64,000 nucleotides of DNA from Bacteroidales bacterium. Its GTDB lineage: Bacteria; Bacteroidota; Bacteroidia; Bacteroidales; F082. The stretch lies in contig JAFUAA010000049.1 of NCBI GenBank assembly GCA_017460915.1, forward strand, positions 330,547-394,546, in the 5' to 3' direction. The notes under the pieces were generated by a model that searched no databases, was not told the DNA's origin, and saw nothing but the letters and a program-made list of their open reading frames with translations. The first letter of the stretch is position 1. Each line of letters opens with the position of its first letter. The position numbers and the translations under genes were made by a program. This document shows positions 34,332 through 43,395 of this stretch, piece by piece.

Positions 34332-35858
34332 ATGGGCATCGTAGCACGACAGAGCATCAAGGGAACGATTGCCACCTACATCGGAGTGGCTGTGGGTATC
34401 GTCACAACGTTTTTTGTGCAGACCAAATACCTGACCACCGAAGAGATTGGTTTGGTTGATGTCCTGTTGCAATCGGCGTTGCTGTTCTCGGGCTTGGCGC
34501 AATTGGGCACTAACACGTCGGCCATGCGTTATTATCCTTTCTTCAAGGATGAGGAAAACCGCGACCACGGTTTCTTTGGCTGGACTTTGGTCGTGCCATT
34601 GATTGGTTTCATCGTCTTTTTGGGAGGTTTTTTCGCTCTCCGAGGTCCTATCGCCTCGTTTTTCTCCGAGAAGTCGGCACTGTTCATCGATTACATCTAT
34701 TATGTGATTCCGCTGGCTTTCTTCATGATCTACATCTCGGTGTTCGAGACCAACTCCAACCTGCTGATGCGCATCGTGGTGCCGCGATTCATCCGCGAGG
34801 TGGGCCTTCGTGTGATGACTTTGGCCATCTATCTGCTCTATGGTTTCCGTGTCATCAGCCTCACGGGAATGGTCGTTGCCTTCTGCGTCTCGTATGGCTT
34901 GGCCACGGTGGTCAACATAGTTTATCTGCTTACTTTGCATCGCGTGTCGTTTCGTATCGAGAAGAAATACATCACGCCCAAACTGAAGCGCGACTTCCTG
35001 ATTTACACTAGTTTCCTTATCACTTCGGCCTTGGCAGGCAACATCACGCCGATTCTCAACCGCTATTTTGTGGCGGGCAAACAGGGCTTGGCCGTGACGG
35101 GCATCCTGACCATCGCCATTTATATCGCTTCGCTGGTCGAGATGCCTTATCGGTCGTTGGGCGCCATCAGCAAGCCTCAAATCTCGCAGGCCATGGCCGA
35201 GGGCAACGTGCGCGAAGCCGACCGCATTTGCAAAAGTGTCTCGCTTCACCAGTTTTTGATTGGCTCGCTGGTGTTTTTCTTCATCTGGATCAATATTGAC
35301 ACGATTTTCGCGCTGCTGCCCAAAGGCGAAGTGTTCAAGGCGGGCAAATGGGCGGTGCTTATACTTGGCCTCAGCCGCTTGGTCAACTCGACGCTGAATG
35401 TGGGCGTGACGGTGCTGAGCTATTCCAAGATCTATTATTATTCGTTGTTTTTCACCATTTTACTAACCGTGTTGGCCTGGTATCTCAATGCGCGTTGGGT
35501 GGCCGATTGGGGTGTGAATGGTGCGGCGATGGCCACTTTGGTGGCCTACATGATCCACTATGTCCTGCTTTTGGCGTTGATTCGTTGGAAAATTGGTACT
35601 TTGCCGGTATCGTCAAAGCAGTTGCTTGTCGTTCTGGTGCTTGGCATCTTGTTTGGCCTCAATTGGCTTTGGTCCATGGCGCTGACTCCAAGAATTGTCG
35701 GCTTGGTTTCCACCCCAGTTATCGGAATGGCCATCGATGCGGTGCTGAAATCGGGCGTACTGTTCGCCATTTCAGCTTTTGTTGTCTACAAAATGAAGAT
35801 TTCAAAATCAGTCAATCATTTAATTGACAAAGGATTGAAGAAGCTTCGTCGGAAGTGA
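34332..35858 (+). CDS. Polysaccharide/oligosaccharide flippase (Wzx/MATE-like)
   Basis: 508 residues from MGIVARQSIKGT, with about 12-14 hydrophobic segments. The opening IKGTIATYIGVAVGIVTTF and LLFSGLAQLGTNTSAMRYY resemble flippases that move lipid-linked saccharides across the inner membrane. With LicD, the phosphotransferase and glycosyltransferases nearby it probably exports a surface glycan intermediate. Fourteen transmembrane segments are also typical of MurJ, but the context and opening motif favour a Wzx-type role. Confidence 0.85.
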   Translation: MGIVARQSIKGTIATYIGVAVGIVTTFFVQTKYLTTEEIGLVDVLLQSALLFSGLAQLGTNTSAMRYYPFFKDEENRDHGFFGWTLVVPLIGFIVFLGGFFALRGPIASFFSEKSALFIDYIYYVIPLAFFMIYISVFETNSNLLMRIVVPRFIREVGLRVMTLAIYLLYGFRVISLTGMVVAFCVSYGLATVVNIVYLLTLHRVSFRIEKKYITPKLKRDFLIYTSFLITSALAGNITPILNRYFVAGKQGLAVTGILTIAIYIASLVEMPYRSLGAISKPQISQAMAEGNVREADRICKSVSLHQFLIGSLVFFFIWINIDTIFALLPKGEVFKAGKWAVLILGLSRLVNSTLNVGVTVLSYSKIYYYSLFFTILLTVLAWYLNARWVADWGVNGAAMATLVAYMIHYVLLLALIRWKIGTLPVSSKQLLVVLVLGILFGLNWLWSMALTPRIVGLVSTPVIGMAIDAVLKSGVLFAISAFVVYKMKISKSVNHLIDKGLKKLRRK

Positions 35859-35868
35859 TGGCTCTAAC

Positions 35869-36036
35869 TCAATGTTGGATTTCAACAGTTTTTCTTGTCG
35901 TACCGTAATCGGTCACAATCTCAAGAATGTAAGACGCAGAAGCTGTTGTCTGGAAGGTTTGTCCATAGCTGGAATGTGGAAGAAAGAAAGCCAGTGGACA
36001 AATGGACGTTATGACGAGGAATAATCGGGTTTTCAT
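35869..36036 (-). CDS. Short ORF (55 aa) with a signal-peptide-like N-terminus
   Basis: On the minus strand an ATG at 36036 opens 55 codons ending in TGA at 35869. The first 25 residues (MKTRLFLVITS then a hydrophobic stretch ending SSYGQ) look like a signal peptide; the rest (SYILEIVTDYGTTRKTVEIQH) resembles a beta strand pair. It fills a 272-base gap between the flippase and LicD genes. It may be a remnant of a larger secreted protein. No family recognised. Confidence 0.4.
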   Translation of the reverse strand: MKTRLFLVITSICPLAFFLPHSSYGQTFQTTASASYILEIVTDYGTTRKTVEIQH

Positions 36037-36100
36037 TTCGGTTTCATGTTAAGTGTGGTCGCAAAATCAGAAAAAAAGTGACGATGATGCTAATTTTGCC

Positions 36101-36108
36101 TATTTTTG
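36101..36108 (+). promoter_or_regulatory. -7 box TATTTTTG before the LicD gene
   Basis: TATTTTTG lies 22 bases before the ATG at 36131; TAATTTTG at 36091-36098 also fits TAnnTTTG. No TTG precedes either at the expected spacing. Confidence 0.45.
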
Positions 36109-36130
36109 TGGCCGAAATTCAAAGCAGGAC

Positions 36131-36940
36131 ATGATAGATACCGAGGGACTAAAGCAAAAGTATTCGCCAGACGGCTCGTCTTTGAGGATCCTCCAACTCA
36201 AGATGCTTGAGGAGGTACGGATTCTTGATAAGATTTGTAAGGAGAATGGACTTACCTATTATTTGAGTAGCGGGACGGCATTGGGCGCGGTGCGTCATCA
36301 AGGTTTCATCCCCTGGGATGATGACATGGATATTGCCCTTCCCGAAAAAGACTATTGCAAGCTGGTCTCTATTTTGCGACATTATAAGTCGGAGAAATAT
36401 GTGCTGCATGACTGCTGTTCCGATTTCAATTATATCAGTGGCTTCCCGAAGTTCAGGGAAAAAGAAGGCGCTTTGTTGGGCTCGTTTCCGGCTCGTGGGA
36501 AACTCTATAAGTACCAAGGTGCTGGTGTCGACATTTTTTGCGTGTCGCGGAATAGTTTCTTGCGTGCTTTTGTCTGCGCAAAAATGCGCGTGGCATTGTT
36601 GCATTACATGTTCAAAATCAGGAACGACACGGTCCGGAAAGTTGTTACCAAAGTGCAGTGGCTTGTCTACCAATGCCTTGTGCCACTGACATGGCCTCTC
36701 AATGTCTTCCGTAAAAAAGGTGAATTGCATTATGGCTTGGGTCAAGGTTATGCCAAACACTTTATGTGGGAACAGGAGGTTTTTCCTGTGACCGAAACCT
36801 TGTTCGAGTCGCAGTTGTTCCCAGTGCCTAACAATGCAGATGCCTACTTGACGCATGTTTATGGGAATTGGAGGCAAGTCCCTGATGAACAGCAGATTGC
36901 GGAAACCGTTCATAATAGAGAATTGATAGACCCGACATGA
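36131..36940 (+). CDS. LicD-family phosphotransferase
   Basis: 269 residues from MIDTEGLKQK (the longer frame starts inside the promoter region). The LicD core is GTALGAVRHQGFIPWDDD, with the metal-binding aspartates in WDDDMDIAL. LicD enzymes move phosphocholine or related groups, or link sugar phosphates, onto cell-surface glycans. The gene overlaps the downstream CDP-glycerol-type phosphotransferase (ATGATG), arguing for one transcript and a joint role. The donor substrate is not decidable from sequence. Confidence 0.9.
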   Translation: MIDTEGLKQKYSPDGSSLRILQLKMLEEVRILDKICKENGLTYYLSSGTALGAVRHQGFIPWDDDMDIALPEKDYCKLVSILRHYKSEKYVLHDCCSDFNYISGFPKFREKEGALLGSFPARGKLYKYQGAGVDIFCVSRNSFLRAFVCAKMRVALLHYMFKIRNDTVRKVVTKVQWLVYQCLVPLTWPLNVFRKKGELHYGLGQGYAKHFMWEQEVFPVTETLFESQLFPVPNNADAYLTHVYGNWRQVPDEQQIAETVHNRELIDPT

Positions 36941-38124
36941 TGAAGTTTCTTGCCCATTTGATTTGTTTTTGCATTTATCCGTTTTCTTTCCTTTTTCCAA
37001 GGGACAAGAAAAAGTGGGCTTTCGGCAGTTTCCGAGGTGCATTCAACGACAATGCCAAATACTTGTTCATTCACATGTCAGAGCACATGCCTGAAATAGA
37101 AGTCGTATGGCTCAGTGTCAGCAAGTCAACGGTGGCTGAAATCAGAAGAAAAGGAGCAAAGGCCTACCATGTACTGAGCCCCAAGGGGATTTGGTTTGCT
37201 TTGACTTCGAAATACTGGTTTTTCAATGCCTATTCGTCCGACATCATGTTCTGTTTTTCTGGCGGTGCCACCTTGGTCAATCTATGGCATGGCTTGCCTT
37301 TGAAGCGTATCGAGTTTGGCATTGGGTCGGGACCTCTGGCCAAACGCTATGTGGAACAAACCTTTCGTGAACGCTTCAATCATCCTGAAGTGTTTGTTCG
37401 CCCCGATTTTGTGTTGTCGGCCTCCGAAATGTGCACGTCGGTTTTTGCCCGCAGCTTTCGCGTCAATCCCGAGCAGTGCCTGAGTTTTGGCTATCCGCGC
37501 AACGAGATTCTGAATTGGACAGAGGAAAAACGGAAATCTTTCATTCGCCGCTACGAGCCCTTGGCGACGCGAGAGTTGATCGACGACTTGGGTCGATACA
37601 CCAAGGTCTATTTTTATCTTCCGACTTGGCGTGACTCAAAGAGCGATTTCATGTCATCAGGGTTTGATTTCCGGGCATTGGATGCTGTGATGCGAGAGAA
37701 TGATGCGCTGTTCTTGCTGAAGCCTCATGCCAACACCAAAATCGACACGCAAGCATTTGTGGGTTTGACCAACTTGCGATTGCTGGCTGGCACAGTGGAC
37801 GTTTATCCCATTTTGCCTTACACCGATGTTCTCATCACCGATTATTCTTCCATCTTGTACGACTATCTCTTGATGGAAAACAAGGATGTGATTCTTTATT
37901 TATTTGACTATCAGGAATATGAAAACGAGCGGTCATTCAACTGGCCGTTTGATGAAATGGTGATAGGCCGCCGGGCTTATGACTTTGCGGCGTTGTTGGA
38001 GTGCTTGCGCGAGATGTCGCCAGGGTTGGACGAAGCCAAAAGACAAGCACTATTGAGGAAATGTTGGGGCGAGAGCGCCATGAATGCCTGCGAACGCATC
38101 GGATTATGCTTTCAGCAAGCCTGA
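36937..38124 (+). CDS. CDP-glycerol/ribitol glycerophosphotransferase-like protein
   Basis: 395 residues matching the Glyphos_transf family (TagF/TarF-like): GGATLVNLWHGLPLKRI, YLPTWRD, FLLKPHAN and ITDYSSILYDYLLM are its hallmarks. In Gram-positives these enzymes polymerise teichoic acids; in Gram-negatives they add glycerol- or ribitol-phosphate to capsule or LPS. Start ATG 36937 or 36940 overlaps the licD stop. Its 3' end overlaps the convergent GT2 gene by 21 bases; both ends are well supported in frame. Confidence 0.88.
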   Translation: MMKFLAHLICFCIYPFSFLFPRDKKKWAFGSFRGAFNDNAKYLFIHMSEHMPEIEVVWLSVSKSTVAEIRRKGAKAYHVLSPKGIWFALTSKYWFFNAYSSDIMFCFSGGATLVNLWHGLPLKRIEFGIGSGPLAKRYVEQTFRERFNHPEVFVRPDFVLSASEMCTSVFARSFRVNPEQCLSFGYPRNEILNWTEEKRKSFIRRYEPLATRELIDDLGRYTKVYFYLPTWRDSKSDFMSSGFDFRALDAVMRENDALFLLKPHANTKIDTQAFVGLTNLRLLAGTVDVYPILPYTDVLITDYSSILYDYLLMENKDVILYLFDYQEYENERSFNWPFDEMVIGRRAYDFAALLECLREMSPGLDEAKRQALLRKCWGESAMNACERIGLCFQQA

Positions 38125-39006
38125 AGTCACCATCCGTCTGAAGCTGACGAGGATGTTGCCTTTGGCCATTTGACCAGTTAGGGCATAACCCAACCATAGT
38201 ACAATCGTTCCGCCCCATTTGACGAGTTCGGAGAGAAGCCTTTTTAGGTATTTCCATTTGGAGACGCTTAATGTCCTGATCCTTTCGCTCTGTCCCACGC
38301 CTTTGCCCAATCGCCTCACATAGTCACTGGTGGTTCTTGAAGGTGGAATCACATGATGAACCAACACGTCGGGGAAATAATAGATGGCACCGCCTTGTCG
38401 TTGGATGCGCTCAAACAGGTCTTTCTCTTCTCCGCCCATCAAGTTCTTTTTGCTTCGTCCCAACTGCGTGTTGAATGCGCCTGTTTTGTCCAATGTGGAT
38501 CTCCTTATGCCCATGTTGGCGCCTATGGGGAAGGCCTTGCCTTCGAATCGGCGCACTTTGTCTCCCATGTCGATGGCCGAAACCCACGAATAGTTCCATT
38601 TCGACAGCCATTTTGGGGCCTCTCCCGACTCAAAGACGGGGGCGATTTTGCCGCCAAAAGCATCAGCATCAGGATGGGAGCTCAATTGCTGTTGAAGGTT
38701 GTGGAGATAGTTTTCTTGAATGTAGGAATCATCGTCCAAGAATACCAGAACATCGCCCCGACTTTCCTCAATGCCTCGGTTTCTCGCAAAAGAAAGGCCT
38801 TGCCGTGTCTCGATGAAGTATCGGAAGTCCACTTTCGGGTAGTCGTTGGCAAACCTTTGGCATTCGGCTTCCGTGTTGTCGGTAGACAGGTTGTTCACCA
38901 AGACGATTTCGAAATTCTCAGTCGGGAAATCGTTCTCGGCGATGCATTGAAGTGCACCGTATAGGTACTTGTCGCGGTTATATGAGCAAACGATGAGCGA
39001 GAGCAT
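38104..39006 (-). CDS. Glycosyltransferase family 2
   Basis: 300 residues. GT-A fold with SLIVCSYNRDKYLYGAL at the start, VLVFLDDDSYI (acidic metal-binding triplet) and EEKDLFERIQRQ (general-base region), ending in a hydrophobic segment near WGGTIVLWLGYAL. It would transfer a sugar from a nucleotide donor onto a membrane acceptor. It is the last gene of a minus-strand operon with YfhO (2-base gap) and another GT2. Confidence 0.9.
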   Translation of the reverse strand: MLSLIVCSYNRDKYLYGALQCIAENDFPTENFEIVLVNNLSTDNTEAECQRFANDYPKVDFRYFIETRQGLSFARNRGIEESRGDVLVFLDDDSYIQENYLHNLQQQLSSHPDADAFGGKIAPVFESGEAPKWLSKWNYSWVSAIDMGDKVRRFEGKAFPIGANMGIRRSTLDKTGAFNTQLGRSKKNLMGGEEKDLFERIQRQGGAIYYFPDVLVHHVIPPSRTTSDYVRRLGKGVGQSERIRTLSVSKWKYLKRLLSELVKWGGTIVLWLGYALTGQMAKGNILVSFRRMVTSGLLKA

Positions 39007-39008
39007 GG

Positions 39009-41510
39009 TTATTCCTCGGTGGCTTTCTTTTTCCTATAGGTGAATACGATGGCCGCTACTGTGGCTAAAACAATGGTCAACGAACTCACCAGTGAAATCA
39101 CACCGCCAATCTTCCAAATCTTCGGCTCGTAGCGCATGACGATGTCGTGTCGCCCCTTGGGCACCATGGCTGCTCGCAGCAGATAGTTGGCGCGGAGGAT
39201 GGGATGCTCTTGTCCGTCAATGTACATGGTCCAGCCTTTGCTGGTCCATATTTCGGAGAAGACCACCAGTTTGTCCTCGCCGGCTTCGAAATTGTATGTG
39301 ACTTGGTCGGGCTTGTAGCTGGTCAGCGTGATGCTTCCTTCGCCACTTGTGGAATGGTAGTTGCCCACTTGGCTCCCAAACTCCTTGTTGATGATGGCCG
39401 TGTGGCGCAGGTCGGTGATGCCGATGGCATCAAATTCTTCGTTTGCGCTGCTGACGAGGTTGATGTTGTCGGCAAACCAAGCATTCCCGAAGGCGCAGGG
39501 GTTGGCCAAGGGTTGGCTTTTGCCGTCATAAATGACGTATTTAGTGTTCAACATATTCAGAACCTTTTGTTGCTCCATCCTCGAGGCAAGGTCGCCATCG
39601 GAATTGACGCCTTTGAAGATGCTGCTGAACTGTTGTATTTCCTTGCCAAGATAACCGGAGATGACATCCTGGTAACGACGCAACTTGGCTCCCGAATAGC
39701 CACCGATCGACTTGTGGAAATAACTTGTGCTGGCATCGTTGAAGACGCTCTTGGTCAAGTCGACTACCCTGAAGTCCAAATCGTTGTCGGCCAAGATGTA
39801 TTTGTCGGCGGCGGAGGCAGCGAAAGGCTTGTCGAATTGTTGCTTCGAGATGAAATTGTCGTTGTTGAGATAGCGTTTGTCGATGGGATACATGTCGATG
39901 AGAATCAGCGCCGCCATGATGGCGAAGGTTGGCACAGCTTTCATCTTGCCTTTGCCGTAAAGGAACATTGGCACGGCCGCAAGCAGGATGAAAAGGAAGC
40001 TACGCAAGGCGTCCTTGCGGAAAATGGCGATGCGCACATTCTCGAGTTGTGTGGCGAACGTGGCATATATAGCACCGTCTTTGCCCTTACTCATGGAAGC
40101 GAATTGGCTCGCTTCTTCTTGGCTGAGGAAGCTGAAAAAAGCTTTGGGCATGATATAGAAAACGAGGCAGATTCCCGCCGTAACGGCTAATGCGATGTAG
40201 AATTTCTTGATGTTCTTTTTGAAATCCTCGGGACTCTTCATGATTTCGGCCAAGCCCAAAAAGCCGAGTAAAGGAATGCATACCTCGGCCATGACCAAGG
40301 TCATCGAAACGGCCCTGAATTTGTCATAGCCAGGGACGTAGTCCAAGAAGAAGTTGGTGAAGCCCATGAAATTTTTGCCCCAGCTGAGCAGGATGGACAG
40401 CAAGGAGGCCACGAGCAAAGCCCACTTCAGGTTGCCTTTCACAGTCAAAGCTCCCAGAACGAAGAGGAAAACAACGATGGCTCCCACGTAAACGGGTCCG
40501 CTCGTCATCGGTTGGTCGCCCCAATAAGCGTTGCTTTGCGCGACGTTGTCCCTGAATTGCTGGTCAGCTTTGTCTAATGCTGGATTTTGTTTGCCGATAT
40601 ACGCCGATGCACCGCCTTTAACGTTGGGTATCAGAAGGCTCCATGTCTCTCCGATGCCGTAGCTCCATTGAGTGATGTAGTCGCGTTCCAGGCCTTTGGT
40701 TTGGTTGTCGGTGTCTTGGGTCAGTACGGGTTTGCCACGTGAGGTCTCCTTGCCAAACTCGTAGTTGGCGTAGAGCTTTGTCGTGAAGGTCAACGTGCTG
40801 ATGATGGCTACTGCCACCAACAAGGCACTGGCTTTCACGAAATGCAACAATTGTTTTTTCCTCAGGTCGGAAATGAACTCGGCTACAACCAGAATCACGA
40901 TGATGAGCAGCAAGTAGTAAGTGATTTGCAAGTGGTTGGCCCTGATTTCCAAGGCCAAGGCAATGGCCGTAAGCAGGCTGCCCCATAGATATTTCCCCTT
41001 GTAAGTCAACAAAACGCCTGCTATGACGGGAGGCATATAGGCCATTGCGATTGCTTTGGCGTTGTGGCCGGCACCTATTACAATAAAAAGGTAAGAGGTA
41101 AAACCATAGGCGATGGCTCCCAGAAAACTCGTCCATACACCTACATCAAGCACCAACAGCAGGATAAAAAAGCCTAACATGCTGATGAAGACGCTCCCGT
41201 AGGGGCTAGGCAGTCCGATGGATAACACTTTGTGGACATAGTCGAAAAGGTTGGTTTTTTGCGGTGCAGTGATGTTCCACGCCGGCATTCCGCTGAAAGC
41301 CGAGTTGGTCCAAAGGGCGGTTTCACCCGTGGTTTCCCGATATTGCGTCAACTCTTGGGCCATGCCCTTGTGCATCTCCATGTCGTGTTGCTTGACGCGT
41401 TTGCCTTGTAGCACGGGGCTGAAGTATGCCAATGTGATGACCGCGAAGGCAACGATGGCGGCCACGATGCTGAGAATTTGCTTGTTTTTCTGGAAAAAGT
41501 TGTTCTTCAT
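39009..41510 (-). CDS. YfhO-family membrane protein (GT-C-like)
   Basis: 833 residues with about twelve or more transmembrane helices and a soluble C-terminal domain (after about residue 520) followed by a final helix and basic tail (TVAAIVFTYRKKKATEE). Matches the YfhO family. In Gram-positives YfhO enzymes glycosylate teichoic or lipoteichoic acids, which fits with the teichoic-type phosphotransferase nearby, though in Bacteroidota the acceptor is unknown. Lies between two GT2 genes. Confidence 0.88.
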   Translation of the reverse strand: MKNNFFQKNKQILSIVAAIVAFAVITLAYFSPVLQGKRVKQHDMEMHKGMAQELTQYRETTGETALWTNSAFSGMPAWNITAPQKTNLFDYVHKVLSIGLPSPYGSVFISMLGFFILLLVLDVGVWTSFLGAIAYGFTSYLFIVIGAGHNAKAIAMAYMPPVIAGVLLTYKGKYLWGSLLTAIALALEIRANHLQITYYLLLIIVILVVAEFISDLRKKQLLHFVKASALLVAVAIISTLTFTTKLYANYEFGKETSRGKPVLTQDTDNQTKGLERDYITQWSYGIGETWSLLIPNVKGGASAYIGKQNPALDKADQQFRDNVAQSNAYWGDQPMTSGPVYVGAIVVFLFVLGALTVKGNLKWALLVASLLSILLSWGKNFMGFTNFFLDYVPGYDKFRAVSMTLVMAEVCIPLLGFLGLAEIMKSPEDFKKNIKKFYIALAVTAGICLVFYIMPKAFFSFLSQEEASQFASMSKGKDGAIYATFATQLENVRIAIFRKDALRSFLFILLAAVPMFLYGKGKMKAVPTFAIMAALILIDMYPIDKRYLNNDNFISKQQFDKPFAASAADKYILADNDLDFRVVDLTKSVFNDASTSYFHKSIGGYSGAKLRRYQDVISGYLGKEIQQFSSIFKGVNSDGDLASRMEQQKVLNMLNTKYVIYDGKSQPLANPCAFGNAWFADNINLVSSANEEFDAIGITDLRHTAIINKEFGSQVGNYHSTSGEGSITLTSYKPDQVTYNFEAGEDKLVVFSEIWTSKGWTMYIDGQEHPILRANYLLRAAMVPKGRHDIVMRYEPKIWKIGGVISLVSSLTIVLATVAAIVFTYRKKKATEE

Positions 41511-41546
41511 GGTGTCGGAATTGTCAAATGATAAAGTGCGGCGAAT

Positions 41547-42527
41547 TTACGAATTTTCTGTGTTGACTTGCCGTTTTTTGTCGAAAATGTCTTTCCATGT
41601 GGCTCCAAGGAATCCCGTTCCGTAACCGAAAAGCTGGCAATAAGCCGCTGGAACACTGAGCAATGCGACTTTCAAACTCTTGTTCTTGATGAGCGAGTCG
41701 CCGAAAACCATCAAGACGTAAACGGCAATGGGCAGCAACCACAACCACGAGTGGAAAATGGCGAGTACAAGCATGAAGAGGTTGCCGACCACGAAAGCGG
41801 CAGGCAACAGATGCACGAGCTTGAAGGTCTCGGGGTATTTTTTCTTCAAAATGACGCGCGCCTCGCCACTGTGCCTTACCTGTAGGAAAAACGAGCTGAA
41901 CTTGACGCGACGTTTGTGGTAGACGAATGCCTCAGGAAAAAGACGGCAGCTATAGCCGCCTTTGAAGATTCTGGTACTCAAGTCGATGTCCTCGCCGTAG
42001 CGCATAGGGGCGAAGCCCCCCAAGGCTTCATAGACTGATTTCTTGATTCCCAAATTGAAGCTGCGTGGATAGAATTTGTCCAGTTTCTGCTTGCCGCCAC
42101 GGATGCCGCCCGTAGTGAAGAACGACGTCATCGAATAGTTGATGGCTTTTTGGATGGGCGTGAACGACGGATGCGCTCGGTCGGGACCACCGAAGGCATC
42201 GCAAGGCTCGCGGTCGAGCTCTTGCTTGACGATTTCCAGATAGTTGTCGGGCACGATGACATCAGAGTCCAGTATGATAAGGTATTCGCCTTGGTTGCGC
42301 TCGGCACCGTAGTTGCGCGATGGTCCAGGCCCAGAATTGGGCTTGAAATAATACCTGACGGGAATCCTGTCGGAATATTTTTGGCAAACATCGTCGCATT
42401 TTTCCGTCGAGCCGTCCTCCACAACTACGACCTCAAAGTCGCTGAAACTCTGCGTACAAAGGCTCTCCAGAAGTTCGTCCACTTCCTGAGGCCGGTTATA
42501 GACGGGTATGATGATTGAAAACAGCAT
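41547..42527 (-). CDS. Glycosyltransferase family 2 with C-terminal membrane segments
   Basis: 326 residues from MLFSIIIPVYNRP; the ATG six codons earlier lies in the promoter region and is less likely. GT-A hallmarks: IIIPVYNRPQEVDELLESL, YLIILDSDVIVPDNYL (DSD motif), GEDIDLSTRIFKGGYS. Two hydrophobic segments near residues 235-290 anchor it to the membrane. First gene of the minus-strand glycan operon, divergent from the methyltransferase gene with back-to-back promoter elements between. Confidence 0.9.
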   Translation of the reverse strand: MLFSIIIPVYNRPQEVDELLESLCTQSFSDFEVVVVEDGSTEKCDDVCQKYSDRIPVRYYFKPNSGPGPSRNYGAERNQGEYLIILDSDVIVPDNYLEIVKQELDREPCDAFGGPDRAHPSFTPIQKAINYSMTSFFTTGGIRGGKQKLDKFYPRSFNLGIKKSVYEALGGFAPMRYGEDIDLSTRIFKGGYSCRLFPEAFVYHKRRVKFSSFFLQVRHSGEARVILKKKYPETFKLVHLLPAAFVVGNLFMLVLAIFHSWLWLLPIAVYVLMVFGDSLIKNKSLKVALLSVPAAYCQLFGYGTGFLGATWKDIFDKKRQVNTENS

Positions 42528-42539
42528 TCTTCGATTTTT

Positions 42540-42571
42540 TTGCAAAGATAGGGATTCTTTGCGTATTTTTG
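42540..42571 (+). promoter_or_regulatory. Divergent promoter region
   Basis: Plus strand: TTG (42540-42542), 21 bases, TATTTTTG (42564-42571), 25 bases before the methyltransferase ATG. Minus strand: TATCTTTG (42550-42543), 15 bases before the glycosyltransferase ATG, without a matching TTG. The two overlap, so the operons may interfere with each other. Confidence 0.65.
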
Positions 42572-42596
42572 CGCTATCAAAGTTGATATTCCGAAA

Positions 42597-43364
42597 ATGA
42601 AGAAGTTAATCGCGCTGTTTACCAAGATTTTTCCCCGCCAGTGGCTCATCAAGTTGAGCTATGTGTTCAGTTTCCTCATTCGTCCGTTCTATCGTGGCGA
42701 CAAGGTGGAATGCCCTGTGTGTGGCAAGCATTTTCGCAAGTTTTTGCCATACGGCTATGGCAAGGCGATGGACAACCGTTTGTGCCCCAATTGCTTGTCA
42801 CTCGAAAGGCATCGTCTGTTGTGGCTCTATCTGAAGGAGAAGACGGATTTCTTCACGGCACCGTTGAAGGTCTTGCATTTTGCGCCCGAGCAGCCTTTCC
42901 TGAAGCGTTTCCGTGCTTTGAAGAACCTGGATTATATTACCGCCGATCTCGATTCGCCCATCGCGGACCTGCATCTCGATGTGACCGCTATCGACCAGCC
43001 GAGCGATACCTACGACGTGGTCATCTGTAACCACGTGTTGGAGCATGTCAACGACGCGAACAAGGCTTTTTCGGAAATCAAGCGCATCCTGAAACCTGGT
43101 GGATGGGCGATTCTGCTGGTGCCTATCAATCCCGATGTGGACACTTTCGAAGACCCCACCGTCACCGACCCGAAGGAACGCCAGCGCCTCTTCGGGCAAT
43201 ACGACCATGTGCGCCAGTTTGGCCGCGATTATGCCGAGGTGCTGCGCAAGGCAGGCTTCCTTGTGGTCGAGGATAGGATTTATTACGAGATTCCAGAGAT
43301 GCAGCGCGAACGGATGCATTTGGCGCGTAGGGGAGAGGAAATAGTTTATAGATGCGAGAAATGA
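42597..43364 (+). CDS. SAM-dependent methyltransferase with N-terminal zinc-knuckle-like motif
   Basis: 255 residues. The N-terminus has paired cysteines in ECPVCGKHF and RLCPNCLSLERH (about residues 39-65), probably binding zinc. The methyltransferase core follows: VLHFAPEQPFLKRFR, YITADLDSP, DVVICNHVLEHV and ILKPGGWAIL. The arrangement is common for putative polysaccharide-modifying methyltransferases near glycan genes. Substrate unknown. Confidence 0.86.
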   Translation: MKKLIALFTKIFPRQWLIKLSYVFSFLIRPFYRGDKVECPVCGKHFRKFLPYGYGKAMDNRLCPNCLSLERHRLLWLYLKEKTDFFTAPLKVLHFAPEQPFLKRFRALKNLDYITADLDSPIADLHLDVTAIDQPSDTYDVVICNHVLEHVNDANKAFSEIKRILKPGGWAILLVPINPDVDTFEDPTVTDPKERQRLFGQYDHVRQFGRDYAEVLRKAGFLVVEDRIYYEIPEMQRERMHLARRGEEIVYRCEK

Positions 43365-43395
43365 TCCTTTATAAATGCCTTAACGAAGTTTTCGC

